Origin: CAZKWG01 sp964615375
GTDB lineage: Bacteria > Myxococcota_A > UBA796 > CAZKWG01
Assembly (NCBI GenBank): GCA_964615375.1
Contig: CAZTOW010000037.1
Span: 1-64,000, forward strand
Reading direction: 5' to 3'
DNA length: 64,000 nucleotides
The position numbers and the translations under genes were made by a program. The notes under the pieces were generated by a model. It was not told the DNA's origin. It did not search any database and saw nothing but the letters and a program-made list of their open reading frames with translations. Position 1 is the first letter of the stretch. Each line of letters opens with the position of its first letter. Of this stretch, positions 54,240 through 63,400 are shown piece by piece.

Positions 54240-54854
54240 ATGCGTCCGATCCTGGCTGCTCTCCTGCTCGTGCTCGGCCTGGGCGGCTCGACCGCCCTCG
54301 CCGCCGATCTCGCGCTCCCCGCCGCCCTTCAGGGCAAGGCCGAGGTGCTCCCGTCCACCGACCCCGACTACGCGCGGGCCGATCTGACCAGCGCGGTCAA
54401 GCCCGAGGGTCAGGGCGGGATCAGCGCCGGCATCGTCGTGCGCCTGACCGAGGACATCCCGGTCTACCGCATGTGGAGCGGCCCGGACAAGAAGGACAGC
54501 CGCGGCAACACGAACCGGCTGGGGAGCTGGTGGAGCTACGACGCGCCCCAGGGCCCGGTCAGCGGCTACCGCGCCGACTACGAGATCTGTAACAGCTGGA
54601 ACGATCTGAGCTGGGTCGCGACGTGCACGCTCAAGAAGGGCTCGGTGGTGGCCATCGGACCGGGCCAGTCGGTCTCCGCCGCCACCTGCGGCGACGTCAT
54701 GGGCAAGGAGAGCTACCCGGCGAACGCCGAGGACTGGCAGCTCTACGTGTCCAAGGCCTGGACGCGCACCAGCACGGAGCTGATCTGCCCGGCGGAGAGC
54801 GCCGACTACCAGGCCAACCCCGACGACATCTCGAAGCCCAAGGCGGCGAATTAA
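54240..54854 (+). CDS. Secreted protein of unknown function
   Basis: A 204-residue protein with signal peptide (MRPILAALLLVLGLGGSTALA) and cleavage near AADL. The mature part has an even spacing of Trp and Cys (SWWSYD, CNSWNDLSWVATC, CGDVMG, LICPAE), suggesting two disulphides in a compact extracellular domain. GGAGGT lies six bases before the ATG. No family is recognised. It lies between the ClC gene region and the ATP-grasp operon and looks independent. Confidence 0.65.
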   Translation: MRPILAALLLVLGLGGSTALAADLALPAALQGKAEVLPSTDPDYARADLTSAVKPEGQGGISAGIVVRLTEDIPVYRMWSGPDKKDSRGNTNRLGSWWSYDAPQGPVSGYRADYEICNSWNDLSWVATCTLKKGSVVAIGPGQSVSAATCGDVMGKESYPANAEDWQLYVSKAWTRTSTELICPAESADYQANPDDISKPKAAN

Positions 54855-55087
54855 GGCTGCTTGCTCCTGTTCTACGACAGCCGGATTTCGTCGTGGGGCG
54901 ACACGAAGATCAGGGAGAGGATGGCGGCGTCTTACAGACCGTGTTGAGCCCCCATGGGGTGCGGGCGAGGCCCGCGCTCGGTGGTGGTGTCTCGGACGGT
55001 CGGACCGGAGGAGCTGCGCTCCGGGATTGAGCTCCTCATCTTTGACGCAGGGCTCGCCATACAGTAAGCTGCTTTCGTGGAGGGAAC
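54855..55087. other. 233-base gap before the ATP-grasp operon
   Basis: No gene is supported. TTGACG (55042-55047) lies 17 bases before TAAGCT (55065-55070), a weak sigma70-like pair about 20 bases before the first gene. The codon use changes across this gap. Confidence 0.4.
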
Positions 55088-55537
55088 ATGAGCAAAGTAG
55101 TCATCAGCGGTGGCGTGGAGTCTCAGCTTCCCGAGGTGCTCGCGCTCTGGCCCAAGGATTGGACGTTGGATGCGTCGATGACGCTCGATCTCGGCCTCTC
55201 TCTGAGGGAGGGGAAGTCCTTTGTCGCGACCGACGCGGAGAGCGGAAGGGTCATCGGGTTTCTGCGATACTCGGATCGTCTCGCGCCCGGCTCGCTGTAC
55301 ATCCAGCAGGTGCTGATCGCGCCCGAACAACAGCGCAGTGGCCTCGGGTCGGCGCTCGTGCGGCAGGTCGTCTTGCTCGCCTCGCAGGTGGGGGCTCGTC
55401 AGGTCCTCGTGGACACGCCCGAGGGCTCGCCGGCCGCGAAGCGTCTCGCGATGATGGGCTTTCATCCCATCGGCTCCGTGCAGGGCTTCTTCAGTCCGAA
55501 TTTCACCTCCGTGATTCACGCGCTCCGGCCAAGGTAG
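55088..55537 (+). CDS. GNAT-family N-acetyltransferase
   Basis: A 149-residue GNAT enzyme that transfers an acyl group from acyl-CoA to an amine. The acetyl-CoA pyrophosphate loop is visible as QQRSGLGSALVRQ (Q-x-x-G-x-G/A) after the beta-4 strand LYIQQVLIAPE. The C-terminal KRLAMMGFHPIGSVQGFF fits motif B. It has GGAGGGAAC before its start. It is the first of six tightly packed genes with a repeat peptide and ATP-grasp proteins, so it may acylate that peptide; the substrate is not known. Confidence 0.85.
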   Translation: MSKVVISGGVESQLPEVLALWPKDWTLDASMTLDLGLSLREGKSFVATDAESGRVIGFLRYSDRLAPGSLYIQQVLIAPEQQRSGLGSALVRQVVLLASQVGARQVLVDTPEGSPAAKRLAMMGFHPIGSVQGFFSPNFTSVIHALRPR

Positions 55538-55548
55538 GGAGGGTGCCC

Positions 55549-55917
55549 ATGTCCAGAGTTGAGCTCTTCATCGCGTCCGCGTCGCGGCCCGACATCGTAG
55601 CGCCTGTCGCCGACCTCGTCCTCAGCCCCGACTACCAGCCCCTGGCGCTGGACGGGAGCGGAGGTGGCAGCTACCCTCCCTCGATGCTCAGCGGTTGCTG
55701 TGAGAGCGACGGGAAGGAGGGGGGCAAGGACGGCAAGGAGGGTTCGGACGGCAAGGAGGACACGTCGGACGGCAAGGAGGACAGCAGCCGTCTCCGTTCG
55801 GTGGTGGAGGACCTTCAGGCGATGCGGGTGCTCCCCGTGGATCTGACGGCCGACTTCGTTCGGGTGGACGTCGTGAGGCCGGCCTTCGACGTGCGCTTCC
55901 TCGCAGGTCCCCGCTGA
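55549..55917 (+). CDS. DGKE-repeat peptide, candidate RiPP precursor
   Basis: A 122-residue protein. Residues ~1-48 look like a folded or helical leader, C50-C51 are adjacent, and residues 53-80 carry four DGKE units at 54, 61, 67 and 74, separated by Gly, Ser, Thr and Asp. The end (~81-122) is a small strand-rich segment (LPVDLTADFVRVDVVRPAFD). Lys beside Glu/Asp, with Ser/Thr, is the chemistry used by ATP-grasp macrocyclases to make side-chain amides and esters. ATG 55549 is 11 bases after the GNAT stop. The precursor role is inferred from context only. Confidence 0.6.
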   Translation: MSRVELFIASASRPDIVAPVADLVLSPDYQPLALDGSGGGSYPPSMLSGCCESDGKEGGKDGKEGSDGKEDTSDGKEDSSRLRSVVEDLQAMRVLPVDLTADFVRVDVVRPAFDVRFLAGPR

Positions 55918-55920
55918 TAG

Positions 55921-56745
55921 ATGAATCTTCGGGGGCGCCTCGGATCTCCGCTTCTGGTGATCGGCGCGGCGGATGACGATGTCATCCCCGCCTTCCTCGC
56001 CTGGTGTGAGGCGGAGGGGATCGCCGCGCGCGCGCTGACGCGCTGGTCCGAGGCGCGGCTCAGCGTGCGGATCCCGGAGGCCTCGAGCGGTGAGCGGCCC
56101 GTCGCCACCTTGAGCCTGGGCGGGGATCGCCGCGCGCTCGACGCGGACGGGTTCTCTGGCGTCTGGGTCCGGGGGCTCCCGACCCCTCCGGAGGTCGACG
56201 ACGCCGATCGTGACTACGCGCTCACGGAGTACTACTCGGTGCTGGTCACGGCGCTGCATGTCTACGATGGCCCGGTGCTCGGGCGCCCGCAGGTCCCCGT
56301 GGCTTCGCCTGCCCTCGTGTCTCCTTGTTCGCTCGCGCGTGACTGGAGCGGAGGGGGGGGCGTCAGCCTGTTCGACGCTGAGGCGTTGAGGTGCCCGACG
56401 CCTCTCCGAGCAGAGCTCCCCTCGGTGGAGGGGGGCGAGGCCGAGGATCCGGGGGGCGCCGTGGCAGATCTGCTCTGGATTCGGTTGGGGAAGGAGACGC
56501 TCCTGCTGTCCAGGGCCCAGGGGATGGCCGAGCCGACGCTCGAGGGCGCGTGGCGAGCCTGCGACGATCTGGCTCGTCGCCACGCCCTCCCCGTGGTGAC
56601 CATGGCGCTGGCGCTCGAAGAGAGCGGGGGCGCGAGGCTCCTGTCCGTCCAGCAGACGATAGCGCCAGAGGTGTTGATTCGATACGCAGACTGGGCGTTC
56701 CCAGCGGTCATCTCTGCGATTGGCTCCTCGGGTGTGGCGCCATGA
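55921..56745 (+). CDS. Degenerate ATP-grasp-like partner protein
   Basis: A 274-residue protein. The N-terminal part (PLLVIGAADDDVIPAFLAWC, then GVWVRGLPTPPEVDDADRDY) looks like the pre-ATP-grasp domain of RiPP maturases, and the end (ALPVVTMALALEESGGARLL, then VLIRYADWAFPAVISAI) resembles the last strands and helix of an ATP-grasp fold. The ATP-binding Lys region and the metal-binding E/N residues are not recognisable, so it may be a non-catalytic partner of the next protein. Its stop overlaps the next start by four bases (ATGA). Confidence 0.55.
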   Translation: MNLRGRLGSPLLVIGAADDDVIPAFLAWCEAEGIAARALTRWSEARLSVRIPEASSGERPVATLSLGGDRRALDADGFSGVWVRGLPTPPEVDDADRDYALTEYYSVLVTALHVYDGPVLGRPQVPVASPALVSPCSLARDWSGGGGVSLFDAEALRCPTPLRAELPSVEGGEAEDPGGAVADLLWIRLGKETLLLSRAQGMAEPTLEGAWRACDDLARRHALPVVTMALALEESGGARLLSVQQTIAPEVLIRYADWAFPAVISAIGSSGVAP

Positions 56746-57647
56746 GGAGGATCCTCGTCATCGGGTTCGGCTCCGACACCACGACACGTTGGACGGTGGA
56801 TCGGCTGCGATCCCGCGGCTGTGACGCGCACGTCCTCGATCTCGCGCGCTTCCTGGAGGAGGGGTGGATCGAGGGTGATCTGAGGGATCCGCCGGCCGTG
56901 CGTGTGCGCCTTCGCGACGAGTCCCTGGATCCGCTGGGCGCCTACGGGGGCATCTATGTGCGGCTGATCACGCTCGCCAGGCGTCCTGGCCTGTCTGCGG
57001 CAGTGCAGGCCAGGACGGGTCAGCGGATGGATCTGCTCGCCTGGCTGTTGGACCAGCTCCCTGGGCGTGTGGTGAATCGCCCTGGCTCAGGCTTGAGCAA
57101 CAGCGTGAAGCCCTTCCAGGCGCTGCACCTGCGCCGCTTCGGGCTCGACGTCCCGAGCCTGATCGCGACGAATGACCCCTCATCCGAGGAGCTCGTGGTG
57201 GAGCCCTCCAACCTTGTGTTCAAGTCCAACAGCTCCATTCGGAGCATCGTGCAGCGCCTGACGAGCGCCGAGCGGGGACGCCTGGAGCGGCTGACCTGCT
57301 GTCCGGTGCTCTTTCAGCGGTACATCGAGGGACCCGACGTCCGTGTCCATGTGGTGGGGGAGCGATGTTTTGCGCTCGGTATCGAGAGCAGCACCACGGA
57401 CTACCGCTACGCCCCTGCGGAGGACCGCCACTACAGTCGCTGGGAGGTCCCGGAGGACATCTCGTCGGCGTGTCGGGCCTTCATGGCCTGGGACGGCGTC
57501 AGCTTCGCCGGGATCGACTTCAAGGTGGAGCGGCGCACGGGGCGATGGTACGTGCTCGAGTCGAACCCCATGCCCGGCTACGAGGGCTATGATCGGCGCC
57601 TGAACCATGCCATCAGCGACGCTCTCCTGGATCACCTCACGACTTGA
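56742..57647 (+). CDS. ATP-grasp peptide maturase (MvdD/RimK-like)
   Basis: A 301-residue ATP-grasp ligase. The pre-ATP-grasp domain opens RRILVIGFGSDTTTRWTVD; the ATP-grasp core shows VVNRPGSGLSNSVKPFQALH, LVFKSNSSIRSIVQ (ATP-contacting Lys), PVLFQRYIEGPDVRVHVVG, GVSFAGIDFKVE and LESNPMPGYEG (metal ligands E and N). This pattern is the one of enzymes that activate carboxylates on ribosomal peptides to make esters or amides (graspetides). Coupling to a DGKE-repeat gene and a degenerate partner supports a RiPP role. The next gene overlaps it by 41 bases. Confidence 0.82.
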   Translation: MRRILVIGFGSDTTTRWTVDRLRSRGCDAHVLDLARFLEEGWIEGDLRDPPAVRVRLRDESLDPLGAYGGIYVRLITLARRPGLSAAVQARTGQRMDLLAWLLDQLPGRVVNRPGSGLSNSVKPFQALHLRRFGLDVPSLIATNDPSSEELVVEPSNLVFKSNSSIRSIVQRLTSAERGRLERLTCCPVLFQRYIEGPDVRVHVVGERCFALGIESSTTDYRYAPAEDRHYSRWEVPEDISSACRAFMAWDGVSFAGIDFKVERRTGRWYVLESNPMPGYEGYDRRLNHAISDALLDHLTT

Positions 57648-58413
57648 CGGCGCCCTGGCGCACGCCGTCGCCCTGCCCGCGCTGAGGCAGATCGCGGGCA
57701 GGACCGGCTTCCCTGTCCTGCTCATCGCGACGGGTCTGGAGACCTATGACCGTGCGCAGCTTCGTGCGCACTCAACGCTGGGCGCGCGTCAGGAGCTCGC
57801 GGTGGTGGCCGCGCTCGACCGGGTCCCGTCCACGCTCGAGGAGGTGGACGTGGTGTTGTGCTGTCACGGCGGGCGCGCGACCTCCGCCGTGATCATCGCG
57901 CAGGCGCTCCGATCCAGGTTCCGGGAGGTGCGGATGCACATCCCGCATGCCGCAGCGAGCGCGGGGACCCTGCTGGCGCTCTCCGCCGACCAGATCCTGC
58001 TCTCGCGGGTGGGGTACCTCACCCGGATGGATCCGGTGGTCAGTCTCGGGGGGGTGAGCCTCCCCTCGAGCGCGCTCGTTGCGGCCGCGGAGCGAGGAGG
58101 CGCGCAGGGGATCCGGCCGGAGCTGGTCCTGGACGCCACGGCACGGCTGCGGGGGGTGGCGGAGCAGGCCAGAGGGCTGCTCGCGCTGGCCCGGGTCTCC
58201 GAGGAGGTCCAGGACCTCACGTTGCGGCGGCTGCTCCTCGGAGACGGTGATCACGACGCGCCGGTTCATCGCGCCGAGCTGAGGGCGCTGGGGCTTCAGG
58301 TCTCCCCAGAGGAGATGGCCGACGCGGACCCGACCAGCCGCGAAGCCCAGCGTCTCCTGGCGCGCCTGATCCTGCTGGGCGCAGGGGAGCTTGTCGCGCT
58401 GGCGGTCCCGTGA
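57607..58413 (+). CDS. SDH/ClpP-class serine peptidase-like protein
   Basis: A 268-residue protein with the fold pattern of serine dehydrogenase proteinases and SppA/ClpP: VDVVLCCHGGRATSAVIIAQ, MHIPHAAASAGTLLALSADQ, then GYLTRMDPVV. S118 (in AASAGT) is the expected nucleophile. In this operon it could cleave the repeat peptide. The ATG at 57607 overlaps the ATP-grasp gene by 41 bases; no better start lies downstream before the domain. It overlaps the hydrolase gene by four bases. No signal peptide is seen, so it acts inside the cell. Confidence 0.75.
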   Translation: MPSATLSWITSRLDGALAHAVALPALRQIAGRTGFPVLLIATGLETYDRAQLRAHSTLGARQELAVVAALDRVPSTLEEVDVVLCCHGGRATSAVIIAQALRSRFREVRMHIPHAAASAGTLLALSADQILLSRVGYLTRMDPVVSLGGVSLPSSALVAAAERGGAQGIRPELVLDATARLRGVAEQARGLLALARVSEEVQDLTLRRLLLGDGDHDAPVHRAELRALGLQVSPEEMADADPTSREAQRLLARLILLGAGELVALAVP

Positions 58414-59078
58414 GGCGCCGCGGCCTCCTCCTGGTCGGCGCGGGCGTGCTCACGACCTTCGGGCTGGTCTCGCTGGCGCTGATGTCCGGGGATGTCGACG
58501 CGCAGGGGTGCATGGGCGACCCCTCTGCTGACCGCTACATGCTCTACCTGCACGGTCTCGACTCGGAGAAGCCCTCGCTCCAGGAGCGATGGAACAGGGT
58601 GGTGCTTCGCGCACTGGCCGCGCGTGAGGGGCTCCGCATCGCGCTCCCGCGGGCCCGCCAGGTCGAGGAGGGGCAGGTCGCCTGGAGCCTCGAGCGAGAG
58701 GCGCAGGCGGAGACGGTGGAGACGCTCGAGGCCGCCGCCCGAGCGTGTTTCCCGCCAGGGGCCCGCTATGGGGTCCTCGGCTTCTCTCGCGGAGGGTTCC
58801 TCGTGCAGCGCCTCCTTCGGAGCGGGACCCTGCCGGAGGAGGTGGACTGGGTCGTGCTCGTCGGGGCGGGGGGAGGATGGTCCGCTGAGGACCCTGCGCC
58901 CGCCGTTCCCGTCGCGCTGCTGGTCGGGCGCTTCGACCATCCGGAGACGATCGCTGCCACGGAGGCTTACGCGGCCTGGCTGCGGGCACGTTCCGCCCAG
59001 GTCACGATCCGCCGCTACGCTGGAGGTCACGAACTGCCGCTCCGCGCGCTCTCTGAGGTGCTCCGCTCCTTCCGGTGA
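58410..59078 (+). CDS. Exported alpha/beta hydrolase
   Basis: A 222-residue enzyme with a signal peptide or anchor (LLLVGAGVLTTFGLVSLALM), then YMLYLHGLD (oxyanion region), nucleophile elbow GFSRGG with S126, and H207 in GGHELP; RFDHPE (~175) may supply the acid. Such enzymes act on esters, amides or thioesters. The GTG start at 58410 overlaps the peptidase stop (GTGA). As last gene of the operon, and the only exported one, it could process or detoxify the peptide outside the cytoplasm; that is inference. Confidence 0.8.
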   Translation: MRRRGLLLVGAGVLTTFGLVSLALMSGDVDAQGCMGDPSADRYMLYLHGLDSEKPSLQERWNRVVLRALAAREGLRIALPRARQVEEGQVAWSLEREAQAETVETLEAAARACFPPGARYGVLGFSRGGFLVQRLLRSGTLPEEVDWVVLVGAGGGWSAEDPAPAVPVALLVGRFDHPETIAATEAYAAWLRARSAQVTIRRYAGGHELPLRALSEVLRSFR

Positions 59079-59202
59079 GCGCGTGGCCACGGCTGAGCCA
59101 TCGCGCAGGAGGAGATCGCGTCGCTCAGGATGGCTCGCGCTCGTCCGGGGGAAGAGAGTCCGCTCGTCGGCGTTGAGGCCCGCCGGACGTTGACCCCTCT
59201 GG

Positions 59203-59231
59203 TTGTCAGGTCTTTGCCTACCTGCTATTAT
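59203..59231 (+). promoter_or_regulatory. Strong sigma70-type promoter of the polyketide operon
   Basis: TTGTCA (59203-59208), exactly 17 bases, then TATTAT (59226-59231), in an AT-rich patch 61 bases before the reductase start. The 207-base gap shows no other gene. Confidence 0.8.
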
Positions 59232-59291
59232 CCATTGTAACATCAGCCTGGCAAGCTCTGAGACAGGTGAGTCCGAACAACGGAGATGCAG

Positions 59292-60443
59292 ATGATCAGG
59301 ACGGAGGCGTGGGTGCTTCACGAGGGCTCCATGAACGCGAATTCTCCGGGTGCGCTGCGCCTGGAGGAGATCGAGCTGTCGCCATTGGCGGACGACGAGC
59401 TCCTCGTCGAGCCTCTGTTTGGGTGTTGGGAGGCCAACATGACACATGCATTGAAACGCTACCCCGTGGACGTGTGCAGGTTGAGGCGGGAGCGGCGTGT
59501 GGTCCTGGGGAACGCAGGAACAATGCGCGTGCTGGAGGTCGGGTCCAATGTCCGAGGGTTTCAGGAAGGTGACCTCTGCGCGGTTGTCCCTGTCGGTGAG
59601 CTCGATCGGTTCGGCTATCTCTTGCGTGTGTTTGGTTATGATGCGCCTGGTACGGTTGGGTTGCTGGCGAGGCGGACGAAGATGAAGGCCAATCAGGTCA
59701 TCCATGTCCCGCGCGGTTCGGCGCACAGTCTCGTGCAGTGGGCAGGGTTCTCGGTGCGCTATGCGACGGCCTGGGACAACTGGAAGGTCGCGCTCGGGTG
59801 CTTCCGGACACAGCTCTCCGAGCGGGATCTCCCCGTGCCGATCGTCTGGGGTTGGGGGGGTGGCGTGTCGCTGGCGCAGCTCGGGCTCGCCAGGCACCTT
59901 GGATGTCGTGTGGCGATGGTGGCGTCCACCGATGAGCGACTCGAGATGATACGGCGCCACGGGATCACCCCCATTGACCGACGACCTTTCGCCGGTCTCA
60001 ACTTCGATCCCGAGCGCTACGAGACGGATCGCCCTTATCGCGCGAGCTATCTGAGCGCAGAGAAGCGGTTCCTCACGGAGGTCCGCGAGCAGACGCAAGG
60101 CGAGGGGGTGTCCATCTTCATCGACAACATCGGCGCGCCCGTGTTGCGGGCGACCCTTCGAGCGTTGTCCAGGCAGGGTGTGGTGACCACAGCCGGTTGG
60201 GATCGGGGCGACGCCATGACCTACTCACGCATCTCGGCCTGCGTGAATCGCCACATCCTGGTCCATACGCACGGCTGTCGGCATGCGGAGGGTGTCGAGG
60301 CGCGAGACTTCGCAGAGCCCAACGGGTGGGTGCCGCCACCCCCCACCCGCGTCTATCGGTGGGAAGAGGTGCCTGAGCTGGCGGAGGACTTCGCCGCCGG
60401 GCGCATTCACGACTACTTCCCCGTGTATCAGGTCAACGAGTAG
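59292..60443 (+). CDS. MDR-superfamily reductase (enoyl/crotonyl reductase-like)
   Basis: A 383-residue medium-chain dehydrogenase/reductase. The N-terminal GroES-like domain (LLVEPLFGCWEANMTHAL, then GTMRVLEVGSNVRGFQEGD) is followed by a Rossmann fold with WGWGGGVSLAQLGLARHLGC (~residues 188-207) for NAD(P)H. The Cys/His zinc ligands of true alcohol dehydrogenases are not obvious. ATG 59292 is preferred to 59286, because GGAG (59282-59285) is six bases upstream of it. Only eight bases separate it from the polyketide synthase, so it probably reduces an enoyl intermediate or makes an extender unit. Confidence 0.8.
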   Translation: MIRTEAWVLHEGSMNANSPGALRLEEIELSPLADDELLVEPLFGCWEANMTHALKRYPVDVCRLRRERRVVLGNAGTMRVLEVGSNVRGFQEGDLCAVVPVGELDRFGYLLRVFGYDAPGTVGLLARRTKMKANQVIHVPRGSAHSLVQWAGFSVRYATAWDNWKVALGCFRTQLSERDLPVPIVWGWGGGVSLAQLGLARHLGCRVAMVASTDERLEMIRRHGITPIDRRPFAGLNFDPERYETDRPYRASYLSAEKRFLTEVREQTQGEGVSIFIDNIGAPVLRATLRALSRQGVVTTAGWDRGDAMTYSRISACVNRHILVHTHGCRHAEGVEARDFAEPNGWVPPPPTRVYRWEEVPELAEDFAAGRIHDYFPVYQVNE

Positions 60444-60451
60444 GGGCCGCC

Positions 60452-63400
60452 ATGAACCGCCAGCTTCGCCAGGGTACAACCATCATCCAGACGCTGGAGC
60501 TTCGAGCGACCGGACCCTCGTCGGAGACCGAGTACGTCTTCCTGCGCGACGGGGGTGGGCAGCGGGACGTCATTACCTTCTCTCAGCTCTACCAGGAGGC
60601 GAGGGTGATCGCGGGGGCGCTCCAGGACCTCGGAGCGGGTGGGCAGCGCGCCCTGCTCCTGCATCCCGCAGGTCTCGGCTTCCTATCGGCGTTCTTCGGC
60701 TGTCTTCTGGCTGGGGTGGTGGCGGTCCCTGCGCCGGCTCCGCGCGCGAACCGAGGCGCGGAGCGTGTCGTGTCGCTCCTCCAGGACGCGGAGGCCTCTC
60801 TGGTCCTGGTGCCGGCCGCGATGGAGGCGCAGGTCCGCGAGCAGATCGCCCGATCTGGCCTGAGCGCGGATCTCAGGTGGTTGTGTACCGATGTCCTCGA
60901 TGCTGGTCTCGCCGAGGTCTGGCAGGAGCGCGCGCCTGAGCCGGACGCGCTCGCCTACCTCCAGTACACCTCTGGGTCGACCTCCACCCCCCGAGGGGTG
61001 ATGATCAGCCACCGCAATTTGATGCACAATCTCCAGGCCCTGGGTCAGTTCTGCGTTGGGGACGAGCGACCACATGGGGTGTCCTGGCTTCCCCACACTC
61101 ACGACATGGGGCTGAACTCTCTGCTCTGGGGGATCTACAACGACTGCCCGTTGACGACCATGGCGCCCGCCTCCTTCGTGCAGCGCCCGTTGCGTTGGCT
61201 CGAGGCGATTCATCACGCGAAGCCCGGTCACGTGTACAGCCCGGCCCCCAACTTCGCATACGACCTCTGCGCGCGCGTGGTCACGGAGGAGCAGCGTCGC
61301 TCGCTCGATCTCAGCAACTGGCGGGCCGCCTTCAACGGCGCGGAGCCCGTGCGTCTGGAGACCCTGCGCCGCTTCTGTGAGGCGTTCGGTCCCTGTGGAT
61401 TCCAGCCCGAGGCGTTCATCCCGACCTATGGGCTGGCGGAGGCTCGCCTCTTCGTCACGGGGATGCGTGACAGCAGAATCCCGGCGAGCCTGAAGGTCCG
61501 CACGGAGGCGCTGGCGCGTCACGAGATCGCGCTCGCTTCGGACGACGAGCCTCAGACGACCATCGTGAGCTGCGGAAAGGTCGCCGACGGCTTGCGCGTG
61601 CTCATCGTCGACCCCGACACCCGGAAGGCACGGGCGGCAGATCAGGTCGGCGAGATCTGGGTGCAGGGGCCCAGCGTGGCCGCCGGCTACTGGCGGCGAT
61701 CGGAGGAGACGGCGGCCACCTTCGGTGGTGTCGTCGCCGACTCGGGAGAGGGGCCCTTCCTTCGCACAGGAGACCTCGGCTTCCTCCACGGGGGAGAGCT
61801 CCATGTCACTGGACGGCTCAAGGATCTGCTCATCCTCTACGGGCGCAACCACTACCCTCAGGACATCGAGCGCGCCGTGGAGCGCGCTCATGCGCTCGTG
61901 CGCCCAGGCGCGAGCGCCGCTTTCTCCGTGCCGATGGACGGGGGTGAGCGCCCGGTCGTGGTGGCGGAGGTCTCCCGGCACTTCCGGGAGGATCAGACCC
62001 AGGAGGTGGTGAACAGCATCCGGCGGGCGATCTCTGAGCAGTGCGAGCTGGAGCTGTACGCTGTGTGCCTGGTGCGCGCGCTCACCCAGCCGATGACGAC
62101 CAGCGGGAAGGTGCAGCGTGGATTGGCCAGGAGCGCCTTCCTGGGGGGACAGCTGCACGTCGTCGGGTCCTGGACACGTCCGGTCGCCACGGAGGAGGGG
62201 GACGACCCGCCCGCGGCGCCCGCGCCCGCCCGCGTGAGCGCCACGGAGCTGTCGGAGTGGCTCACGGGCTGGATCGCCCGAGAGATGCACGTCCCGCGCG
62301 CCGAGCTGGATCTCCGCGCCCCGTTCTCGAGCTATGGGTTGGACTCCCTGGCCGCCATCCGTCTGGTGGGTGAGCTGGAGGTGGTGGTCGGGCGCTCGCT
62401 CTCGCCAACGCTGGTCTATGAGCACCCGAACATCGGGGCGCTCGCGGCGCATCTCGGGGCGGAGCAGGTGCCGCTGGAGGTCGCCCCGGGGGCGCGCGCG
62501 AGCTTCGACGCCCCGATCCCAGGTGAGATGCAGGTCGCCATCATCGGCATCGGCTGTCGATTCCCGGGTGCAGACGGGCCAGAGCAGTTCTGGAGCCTGC
62601 TCGCCGAGGGGCGAGACGCCATCGAGGAGGTGCCCCGGGACCGCTGGGACGTCGCCTCGTTCTACGATCCACGTCCGTTCACGCCCGGACGCATGAACAC
62701 GCGCTGGGGAGGGTTTCTGAAGGGCATCGACCAGTTCGACCCTCCCTTCTTCGGGATCTCCCCTCGTGAGGCCGCGAGCATGGATCCTCAGCAGCGGCTG
62801 CTGATGGAGGTCTCCTGGGAGGCGTTGGAGGACGCGGGGCTGACGCGGAGCCGGATCGCGCGCGCGCCCGTCGGCGTCTTCCTCGGGATCTCGGGGAGTG
62901 AATATGGGGCGTTACAGCTCACCCGGCCCGACCTGATCGACGCCTACTGGAGCACGGGGAGCGCGCTGAGCGTCGCGGCCAACCGCCTCTCCTACTTCTA
63001 CGACCTGCGCGGGCCGAGCGTCGCCGTCGACACGGCCTGCTCCTCGTCTCTGGTCGCGGTGCATCTTGCCGTACAGAGCCTTCGGCAAGGGGAGTGCTCG
63101 CTCGCGATCGCCGGAGGGGTCAATCTCATCCTCACCCCGACGATCACCGTGAACTTCTCCATGGGGGGAGGGACGAGCCCGGATGGTCGCTGCAAGGCCT
63201 TCGACAGGTCGGCGAATGGGATGGTGCGCAGCGAGGGTGTGGGGTTGGTGATCCTCAAGCCGCTGGAGCGGGCGCTGGCGGATGGAGATCCAATCTACGC
63301 GATCATTCGTGGGAGCGCTGTGAATCAGGACGGCGCAAGTAACGGCATCGCCGCGCCGAATCGGGAGGCTCAGGAGGATGTGCTTCGTGCCGCGTGCAGG

